Shown here: positions 41,630 to 47,500 of the stretch, in pieces
Layout of the letters: every line of letters starts with the position of its first letter
Numbering within the stretch: position 1 is the stretch's first letter
Assembly (NCBI GenBank): GCA_902558225.1
Contig: CACEDG010000006.1
Coordinates: 1-47,500, forward strand
Length of the DNA stretch: 47,500 nt
Reading direction: 5' to 3'
Origin: an uncultured Pelagibacteraceae bacterium
GTDB lineage: Bacteria > Pseudomonadota > Alphaproteobacteria > Pelagibacterales > Pelagibacteraceae
Program-made: the position numbers and the translations under genes
Notes under the pieces: model-generated
Databases searched by the model: none
What the model was told of the DNA's origin: nothing
The model's input: the letters and a program-made list of their open reading frames with translations, nothing else

Positions 41630-42961
41630 TTATATTGTAATTTCAAAAATATTTTTTTGAAATTTTGAAATTTTAATTTCTTTTTTAATATTTTTCAATT
41701 TTTTGAATTTAAGAAGATCTTTTTTTAATTGAGAATGTGTAATCTCTGGGGTTTTATAATCAGTATAACTACCAAAACGTTTAAAGAGAAATTTTATACC
41801 TAAGATTTTCATTTGACTGAAATTTATTCTAGACTCAAAATTACTCATAGAGCTCTTTGTATTATTTAATAATTTTTTTATTTCATTTATTACTTTTAAG
41901 TAAGTATATTTAGAATAAAAATTATATATATATTTTTCAATAACTTTATTTTTTTTTATTTTAGTTTTTTTTTTTAATATTTTATCAATTGATTTTTTTA
42001 CATCACTTAGTTTGACTGCTTTATGTGAAAAAATATAAGGAATTCTGTGAAGGTATTTTTGATTATATTTTGGGTTAAATGTAAAATTTTCAATACCTAT
42101 AGCACTTGCCTCTAAAGAAGTTGTGCAATAATAATGGATATTTAATTTCGCCCACTTCAAACATTCTGCAATAGAAAATTCTTTTGATACGTAAACATTT
42201 GAGTACTTTTTTTTTAAATCATTATAGCTCTCAATTTTTTCTGATGGATGTGGTCTAACAATAAAATTTATATTTTTGTATTCAGCAGCAAGAAATTTAA
42301 TTAGCTTTTTATTTTCGATAAATTTACTTTTATTATATTCATAATAATATTTATAATTTATTAAACTTTCTTTATCGATCAAATATTTATTATTTTTAAG
42401 AAAACTAATTTTTTCATATTTTTTATCAAAATGATTTACATTTCCAAATGAACAAGAAACTAATATGTAGGATTTATATTTTTTTTTTATAATATCTGAA
42501 TTTTTTTTGTTTAAGAAATTGAATTTTTTTTTTATGATATCGAACCTTAAATTACCTGCGATTATAAGTTTACTTTTATATGAGGACCTTTTTTTTAATA
42601 AAAATTTGTAACTTTTTTCACCCCAACAAAAAAAAATATCACAAATTTCAGCAATTCTTTTTGGAAACTTGGTTTTTAAATAAGTATTTTTAGAGAGAGT
42701 TACTAAACCTTCTTCATCAAATAAAATCAAATTGTTATTGTTTGATTTTATTTTTTCATAAAAATTTATGTAAGTATTAGTTGAATGAAGGCCAATATAT
42801 ATTGAATTTGAAAAGCACCTTGCAAAATACTCTACCTCGGCCTTTCTTCCAAAAATAACTCTGAATCCTGCCTGGGCTAAAAAAAAAGACAGAAGTAATC
42901 TTGGTTTATAATCTCTAGATTTAACTTCACAGGGTATTAAAACTATTTTTTTGTTATACAT
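41630..42961 (-). CDS. Surface carbohydrate GT-B protein with RPHPS motif (putative CMP-ulosonate transferase)
   Basis: The 443-residue protein starts IVLIPCEVKSRDYKPRLLLSFFLAQAG, which I associate with proteins called 'surface carbohydrate biosynthesis protein'. LILFDEEGLVTLSKNTY and DIFFCWGEKSYKFLL follow in the N-terminal half. The donor half has YILVSCSFGNVNHFD, NINFIVRPHPSEKIESY, and YYCTTSLEASAIG, a His-Pro plus Ser/Thr-Glu combination found in CMP-sialate and CMP-Kdo transferases of the GT-B type. It lies directly downstream of neuC, neuB and neuA, which supports transfer of that ulosonic acid. Not shown by family-specific residues. Confidence 0.75.
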   Translation of the reverse strand: MYNKKIVLIPCEVKSRDYKPRLLLSFFLAQAGFRVIFGRKAEVEYFARCFSNSIYIGLHSTNTYINFYEKIKSNNNNLILFDEEGLVTLSKNTYLKTKFPKRIAEICDIFFCWGEKSYKFLLKKRSSYKSKLIIAGNLRFDIIKKKFNFLNKKNSDIIKKKYKSYILVSCSFGNVNHFDKKYEKISFLKNNKYLIDKESLINYKYYYEYNKSKFIENKKLIKFLAAEYKNINFIVRPHPSEKIESYNDLKKKYSNVYVSKEFSIAECLKWAKLNIHYYCTTSLEASAIGIENFTFNPKYNQKYLHRIPYIFSHKAVKLSDVKKSIDKILKKKTKIKKNKVIEKYIYNFYSKYTYLKVINEIKKLLNNTKSSMSNFESRINFSQMKILGIKFLFKRFGSYTDYKTPEITHSQLKKDLLKFKKLKNIKKEIKISKFQKNIFEITI

Positions 42962-43036
42962 TTTATGTAAATTACAAGATGATTTTTTAATATCAATATA
43001 CTAGTGTAAAATTTAAATTATGAAGTATTTTATAAT

Positions 43037-44164
43037 CTATCTTAGATTGCTGTAGATTTTTTGAATAGCTAATTCCTTAAACTTTTTAGACCTTAATATT
43101 TGTATTATTTTTTTTGATGAATTTCCCTTACCAAAAATTGAATTAATCTTAATTCTTTTTTTATGAACGCGCTTTAAAGCATTCAAAATACTTTTTTGTT
43201 TAAAAGGAACATTTATTATTTCATTGGGTCTGTGTCTGTTCATCTGACGATTACCGACATTTATAGCCGGGACACCAAAATATGGGGCTTCCATGATTGC
43301 CGAACTAGAATTTCCAATTATAAACTTACAATTTTCAAGTAAAGTGAGATAATATTCAAATCTCATTGATTGAAGTATTCGCACATTATTTTTTTTTTTA
43401 AATGCATTATTTAAACATTTTAATATAACTAAAGAATGATCATCATTATTTGGAGCAAATTGTACTATTCCTAAATTTTTAAGTTTTAATAATGTTTGAA
43501 AATATATTTTAGCATTTTTGTTATTTTCATTTTTAGTATCTGTGGTAACTGGATGTAAAAAAGATATTATATAATCTTTAAAATCAAGTGCATATTTTTT
43601 TTTAACTTCATTTAAATCAGGTCTAAAAGATTTATTTAATAAATCAATATCAGGTGAGCCAGTTACAAAAACGTTTTCTTTACTTTCACCGGAATTAATT
43701 AAAACTTTTTTTGCAGCTGTATTGCTCACAAAATGAATATGGGATAATTTTGAAACTGAATGTCTAATCATTTCATCAACTGTACCTGATAATTCACCTC
43801 CTTCAATATGTGCTATTTTTATTTTTGAAAATGTTAAAACACTTGCCGCAGCCAACGTTTCTACCCTGTCACCATGAATAAAAAAACAGTCAAACTTTTT
43901 ATTTCTTAAAATTTTTGTTAGATTATCAACTGTGTTTGTAAATATTTTCTGCTGACTATCTCCAAATTTTTGGTTTCGAAATGAAATGATTTTTTTTAAT
44001 TTAAAATCTTTTTTTATTTGGTTGATCGTTTTTCCATACTCATCTAATAGATGAGAACCGGTGACAAAAATTATATAATTAATTTTGTTTTTGCTAGCCT
44101 CCAGAATTACAGGTTTTATTTTGCCATAATCTGCTCTTGAGGCGGTTAAAAAAGCTACATTCAT
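43037..44164 (-). CDS. neuC: NeuC/LegG-like hydrolysing UDP-HexNAc 2-epimerase
   Basis: The 375-residue GT-B-fold enzyme releases UDP and epimerises C2 to give ManNAc or a 6-deoxy/diNAc analogue. Marks are VAFLTASRADYGKIKPVI, FVTGSHLLDEYG, CFFIHGDRVETLAAA, IAHIEGGELSGTVDEMIRHS with catalytic acidic residues, and GNSSSAIMEAPYFGVPAINVG with QMNRHRPNEII. The ADYG/GDR/EGGE series is diagnostic. In legionaminic acid loci LegG acts on UDP-2,4-diNAc-6-deoxy-glucose; which of the two is made here depends on genes outside the window. It is 3 bases from neuB. Confidence 0.94.
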   Translation of the reverse strand: MNVAFLTASRADYGKIKPVILEASKNKINYIIFVTGSHLLDEYGKTINQIKKDFKLKKIISFRNQKFGDSQQKIFTNTVDNLTKILRNKKFDCFFIHGDRVETLAAASVLTFSKIKIAHIEGGELSGTVDEMIRHSVSKLSHIHFVSNTAAKKVLINSGESKENVFVTGSPDIDLLNKSFRPDLNEVKKKYALDFKDYIISFLHPVTTDTKNENNKNAKIYFQTLLKLKNLGIVQFAPNNDDHSLVILKCLNNAFKKKNNVRILQSMRFEYYLTLLENCKFIIGNSSSAIMEAPYFGVPAINVGNRQMNRHRPNEIINVPFKQKSILNALKRVHKKRIKINSIFGKGNSSKKIIQILRSKKFKELAIQKIYSNLR

Positions 44165-44167
44165 AAC

Positions 44168-45205
44168 TTAAATTAAGTCCTTTTTTTTTAAATATTTATT
44201 TTTTTGAATTTTTCTTGTAACTTTTTTTCCTAATAATTTATTAAAATCTTTAGCTAGATAATCCCCCAATCCAGGTCTTTTTACCCAAATATTTTTTTTG
44301 TTTAATTTTTCTCCTTTTTTAATATCTTTTATAGTTACAACAGAAGAGTAGGCAAAGTTAATTGTTTTTTTTTCAAAGGATCTCATTTTTTTTTCAGGTA
44401 CATTTTTTAAAGTTAAAAAAATATCTTCAGAAAATTTTTTGAGCAATTTTAAGTCACTTTTGTCAATAGAAATTGGTATATCTGGTCCCCTCCATTTTTT
44501 TGATGAGGTAAAATGTTTTTCGATAATATTTGCACCTAAGGAAACTGCTGCCAAACTTGCATGTATACCAAGCGTATGATCACTTAAACCAATAGGAATA
44601 TTTGGGTAGATTTTTTTTAATTTTATCATTCTATTTAAGTTAAGCTTATCATATGGAGTTGGATACAAAGAGACACAATGTAAAATAGAAAATTGACATT
44701 TATTTTTTTTTATAATTTTCACGCTCTTTTTAATTTTGTTAATATCATTCATACCAGTGCTTAAGATAATGGGTTTTTTGTATTTTGATATAAAGTCTAT
44801 AAGAGGAAAATTATTACACTCTCCAGAACCTATCTTAAATCCACTCACTCCCATTTTAAATAAGTTCTCTGCTGCCTTTTTTGAAAAGGGAGTGCTCAAA
44901 TAGATCAAATTTTTTTTCTTTACATATTCAAATAATTCCAGCTCCTCTTTTTCACTTAAAGCACATCTTTCGATTATATTCCATATTGATTCATTTGCAT
45001 TCCCCGGTATCGTGTTATTCTTTATCATCTCCTCTTCTGGAATATGATATTGAAATTTAACACATTCACATCCAGCCGAATAAGCATCATCTACCATTTT
45101 TTTTGCTTTCCAAAGCTGACCTTCATGATTAATACCTATTTCTGCAATAATTAATGGTTTATGTGAGTTACTCACAAATCTCTTATCAAGTTTAAAATTA
45201 ATCAT
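44168..45205 (-). CDS. neuB: NeuB/LegI-like sialic or legionaminic acid synthase with SAF domain
   Basis: The 345-residue enzyme has the PEP-condensing barrel: IIAEIGINHEGQLWKAKKM (19-37), CECVKFQYH, YLSTPFSKKAA, FKIGSGECNNFP, ILSTGMND, IGLSDHTLGIHA and IIEKHFTSSKKWRGPDIPIS. Residues 285-345 form the SAF domain (SVVTIKDIKKGEKLNKKNIW... GLGDYLAKDF), complete here but absent from the paralogue at 38096. It makes a nonulosonic acid from ManNAc or a 6-deoxy-diamino analogue. It starts right after the neuA gene's stop (45206) and precedes neuC. Confidence 0.94.
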   Translation of the reverse strand: MINFKLDKRFVSNSHKPLIIAEIGINHEGQLWKAKKMVDDAYSAGCECVKFQYHIPEEEMIKNNTIPGNANESIWNIIERCALSEKEELELFEYVKKKNLIYLSTPFSKKAAENLFKMGVSGFKIGSGECNNFPLIDFISKYKKPIILSTGMNDINKIKKSVKIIKKNKCQFSILHCVSLYPTPYDKLNLNRMIKLKKIYPNIPIGLSDHTLGIHASLAAVSLGANIIEKHFTSSKKWRGPDIPISIDKSDLKLLKKFSEDIFLTLKNVPEKKMRSFEKKTINFAYSSVVTIKDIKKGEKLNKKNIWVKRPGLGDYLAKDFNKLLGKKVTRKIQKNKYLKKKDLI

Positions 45206-45916
45206 TTATTTTTTTACAATCTTTTTTACTAATTCAAGATCCTCTTTGTTATCTATATCAATTGATTTTAAAAGAGGAAGCTTATAGATAGCAAGTTTGC
45301 CATTCAAAAATTGTTTAGTTTTCCTGATATAAGAAGTTTTGAAGATATAAAGTGCTGCTATATGATCATATGTTTTTGGAGCTTGTTGTCTTGCTGTAAT
45401 ATTTTTTTTCAAAGTATTTGCTACATAAAATTTTTTATTTTTTTTTATTAAAATATTAAAAAATGGACTCTTCCAAGAGTCTCTAGCACAAAACATACCA
45501 TCATGATTGTTTTTAACTTTTTCAAATTTATTTAAGAAACTATTAAGATCTTTTGCAGTTGTTAAAGGGTTTGTAACTTCAACATCTAATAAAAATTTAA
45601 ATTTTTTTTTATAGTAAATTTCAGCTTTCTCTAGTGCATGCTTCCACACTTCCAGTTTAGAAACATTAGATAATGCTAACTCTTTTGGCCTTATAAAAAA
45701 GCTTTTGAAACCATATCTTTCTGAAGTCTTGATAATTTTTTTATCATCTGATGAAATGCAAGTATATTTTAGTTCATTCTTAAATATTTTTTCGATAGCA
45801 AAATAAATAAGTGGTTTTTTTTTTAAAGTAATTAAATTTTTACCTTTAAGGCCTTTGCTTCCTCCTCTAGCACAGATCAAAGCTAAAGTGTTATTTTTAA
45901 ACTTTTTATTTTTCAT
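45206..45916 (-). CDS. neuA: NeuA/LegF-like CMP-nonulosonate synthetase
   Basis: The enzyme couples CTP to the nonulosonic acid made by NeuB. The motif LALICARGGSKGLKGKNL is followed by KYTCISSDDKKI and RPKELALSNVSKLEVW. LLDVEVTNPLTTAKDLNSF and ITARQQAPKTYDHIAALYIF follow, and SIDIDNKEDLELV closes with the family's metal-binding 'DID'. I choose ATG 45916 (236 residues), which overlaps the Gfo/Idh stop by 11 nt, over ATG 45937, which adds seven residues. It is encoded in the order Gfo/Idh, neuA, neuB, neuC. Confidence 0.92.
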   Translation of the reverse strand: MKNKKFKNNTLALICARGGSKGLKGKNLITLKKKPLIYFAIEKIFKNELKYTCISSDDKKIIKTSERYGFKSFFIRPKELALSNVSKLEVWKHALEKAEIYYKKKFKFLLDVEVTNPLTTAKDLNSFLNKFEKVKNNHDGMFCARDSWKSPFFNILIKKNKKFYVANTLKKNITARQQAPKTYDHIAALYIFKTSYIRKTKQFLNGKLAIYKLPLLKSIDIDNKEDLELVKKIVKK

Positions 45917-46826
45917 TATGCATTTTGAAGCAAACATCGAGATCTATGAGCAATTCATCGTAATCACTCAAAGAATAATCGCTTGTTATAATTCTTTTTT
46001 TAAACATCATTATATTTTTTTTAATTAAATTAATTTGCTTATTCGTATCTTTGAAAAATATAACTTTTTCATTTTCTATAATTTTGTTTTTTACAAAATC
46101 GACTACAAAAAATTTTTTGTTTGTAACAATTCTTATATTTCTAAAGAAAATATTACTAAACATATCCTGATACAAGCTACCAACTATATTTTTTTTGGTT
46201 TTAATTATAGAAACTGCTAAATCTTCACAATTAAATTTTTTTGAATTTGATTTAAAGGTTCTAATCTTTTTTATTTTGCCAAATAGTAAATTTATTAGAT
46301 TAACCTCGTGGATTAATTCAAAAATAACACCTCCACCCATATTTGTTTTTGAGAAATAACTATTTTTTAAAACACCATTTTTTCTCCATTTTGTAAAATC
46401 ATGTCCAACAGATACTTGAAAAGACTTAATAATCATTTTTTTTAATCTTTTTTTTATATATTTTATTTTGGAATCATTTTTTAGTTGATAGCCATTATGA
46501 AATACTATTTTATTTTTTTTTATTTTATCTCTTAAATTTTTAAAATTGAATTTTTTATGAAATATTGGTTTTTCACAATAAGTATGGACTTTCTCATCTA
46601 CTAAAATTTTCAAGATTTTAAGATGATCTAGTGTTTTATTAGCTATGATTGCAAATTCAAAACTACTTAAATTTTTTAAATGTATTAATCTGGTAATTTT
46701 GAAATTATTTTTAAAAAAATTTAAATTGTTTTTTGAGTAAACATAAACATTATAGTTTAAAGAAATTAAAATATCTATATGCTTTTGGGCAATTGAACCT
46801 GTCCCAATTATTAGAGCTTTTTTCAT
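45906..46826 (-). CDS. Gfo/Idh/MocA-family oxidoreductase (PtmF-like)
   Basis: The 306-residue protein has the start KKALIIGTGSIAQKHIDIL (GxGxxxxxH), FAIIANKTLDHLKIL, and VHTYCEKPIFH, where EKP holds the catalytic Lys. MGGGVIFELIHEVNLINLLFG is the C-terminal active-site strand with His/Glu/Asn. It is shorter than the second copy at 40494 (348) and clearly a different sequence. Its position beside neuA, neuB and neuC and an SDR gene matches the ptmF place in Campylobacter ptm loci, suggesting a role in supplying the glucosamine-type precursor. Confidence 0.88.
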   Translation of the reverse strand: MKKALIIGTGSIAQKHIDILISLNYNVYVYSKNNLNFFKNNFKITRLIHLKNLSSFEFAIIANKTLDHLKILKILVDEKVHTYCEKPIFHKKFNFKNLRDKIKKNKIVFHNGYQLKNDSKIKYIKKRLKKMIIKSFQVSVGHDFTKWRKNGVLKNSYFSKTNMGGGVIFELIHEVNLINLLFGKIKKIRTFKSNSKKFNCEDLAVSIIKTKKNIVGSLYQDMFSNIFFRNIRIVTNKKFFVVDFVKNKIIENEKVIFFKDTNKQINLIKKNIMMFKKRIITSDYSLSDYDELLIDLDVCFKMHNEK

Positions 46827-46842
46827 AAATGAACTTTAAAAT

Positions 46843-47500
46843 CTACCAAGCTGAAAAACCGCCATCAACAAAAATATTTTGTCCAATGACGTAATCTGCA
46901 TTTTTTGAAATTAAGAACTCAATGGCTGAATAAATTTGCTTTTCACTAGCCATTTTTTTTTTAGGTATCATATTTGTATAGTCACTAATGAATTTTTTGT
47001 TGTGATTGTTGAAAACACCAGCAGGTGATATTAGATTAAAAGAAGTTTTTTCTTTGGCATATTTAGTAGCTAGCCACCTTGTCATACCAACTAATCCTGC
47101 TTTACTTGATGAGTATGATATAGATGAAAAAAAATTTTGACTATCATAAATCTTATGGTGTGGTGAGTATAACCCATAAATAGTACCAACATTTATTACT
47201 CTTTGATCAATTTTCTTATTATGATGATACTTGATAAAATATTTACATGCCAAAAATGGTCCTTTTAAATTTGTGTTAATTGTTTGATCCCAGATTTTTG
47301 TCGAGAAGTAATCTTTTTTTTTTGATTTAGCCTTTTTTAAGGCCATCTCTGTTGTAAAAGCTGCATTATTGATTAAAATATCAAATGTCCCATATTTTTT
47401 TTTTAAGCTCCTAAAGAATTCAGTGATTTTTTCCTCTTTGCGAATATCCAAGAAATAATTATATCTGTTATTTCCTGATCTTCCTTTTTTTAAACCTATA
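46843..47500 (-). CDS. Short-chain dehydrogenase/reductase, 5'-partial (PtmA-like)
   Basis: The frame is open across the right edge; residues IGLKKGRSGNNRYNYFLDIR precede the visible DIR-x-EEKITEFF, so the true start and the NAD(P) glycine motif lie outside. Visible parts are TFDILINNAAF, VINVGTIYGLYSP, the active-site Tyr/Lys in ISYSSSKAG, FNLISPAGVFNN, and VIGQNIFVDGGFSAW at the end. This is the classical SDR order. A stretch of two or three bases after the ORF-internal TTG at 47451 could mimic a start but is not one. It lies upstream of the Gfo/Idh, neuA, neuB and neuC genes. Confidence 0.85.
   Translation of the reverse strand, partial: IGLKKGRSGNNRYNYFLDIRKEEKITEFFRSLKKKYGTFDILINNAAFTTEMALKKAKSKKKDYFSTKIWDQTINTNLKGPFLACKYFIKYHHNKKIDQRVINVGTIYGLYSPHHKIYDSQNFFSSISYSSSKAGLVGMTRWLATKYAKEKTSFNLISPAGVFNNHNKKFISDYTNMIPKKKMASEKQIYSAIEFLISKNADYVIGQNIFVDGGFSAW

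Noticed and set aside
43032-43052. Small inverted repeat AATCT/AGATT at the end of neuC
   Set aside because: A five-base stem with no T run after it on the minus strand is too weak to be called a terminator.
47449-47451. TTG as the start of the right-edge SDR
   Set aside because: The frame stays open to the window edge with SDR-like sequence, and the cofactor motif must lie further upstream, so the gene is partial instead.
1-47500. CRISPR arrays, tRNA/rRNA genes, insertion sequences and att sites
   Set aside because: Looked for regular repeats, clover-leaf arms, transposase motifs and flanking direct repeats. None was found; the repeated A/T runs are compositional.

Overview
The window reads as a surface-glycan genomic island of a very AT-rich marine bacterium. 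By eye G+C is about a quarter. Genes are packed with 4-14 nt overlaps (ATGA, GTGA), proteins are lysine/asparagine/isoleucine-rich, and long A/T runs sit inside coding sequence. This style fits the SAR11 (Pelagibacterales) hypervariable region. The taxon is an inference: no rRNA, tRNA or housekeeping gene is present to anchor it. I found no CRISPR array, insertion sequence, tRNA or origin, and no stretch over 300 bases lacks a gene.

Region A (1-19910, all minus) is one long probable operon for an undecaprenyl-linked polysaccharide. It has a WecA-type initiating transferase, five or more glycosyltransferases, an O-antigen ligase-like and an EpsG-like membrane protein, a PglK-like ABC flippase, a TviB-type dehydrogenase, RmlB-like, RmlD-like and UDP-glucuronate 4-epimerase-like SDRs, two small methyltransferases, and a 914-residue protein that appears to join three domains.

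Region B (19955-23267, plus) holds a glycosyltransferase-like protein, a radical SAM enzyme and a DegT/DnrJ aminotransferase. Region C (23271-29798, minus) is a phosphonate cassette: PEP mutase fused to an N-terminal cytidylyltransferase, phosphonopyruvate decarboxylase, a PhnW-like transaminase, a second TagD-like cytidylyltransferase and a CDP-glycerol-type transferase. A small exported or membrane protein and a beta-propeller-like protein follow downstream. Together these suggest that 2-aminoethylphosphonate, or a relative, is made, activated as a CMP ester and attached to the glycan.

Region D (29904-34886, plus) has a membrane LTA-synthase/sulfatase-fold enzyme, then an adenylating ligase, a free carrier protein, a GNAT acyltransferase and a PhyH-type Fe(II)/2-oxoglutarate oxygenase. 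The four-gene part looks like a system that loads, hydroxylates and transfers an acyl or aminoacyl decoration. A perfect 10-bp inverted repeat at its end looks like a bidirectional terminator.

Region E (34916-47500, mostly minus) carries two parallel sets for CMP-activated 3-deoxy-ulosonic acids. Each has a NeuB-like synthase, a NeuA-like cytidylyltransferase, an SDR and a Gfo/Idh oxidoreductase. One adds NeuC and resembles the Campylobacter ptm legionaminic-acid set. The other lacks NeuC and has a GmhA-like isomerase and a NeuB without the SAF domain. Three GT-B proteins with an 'RPHP' motif (28659, 34916, 41630) lie next to these CMP-donor pathways and are the likely transferases.
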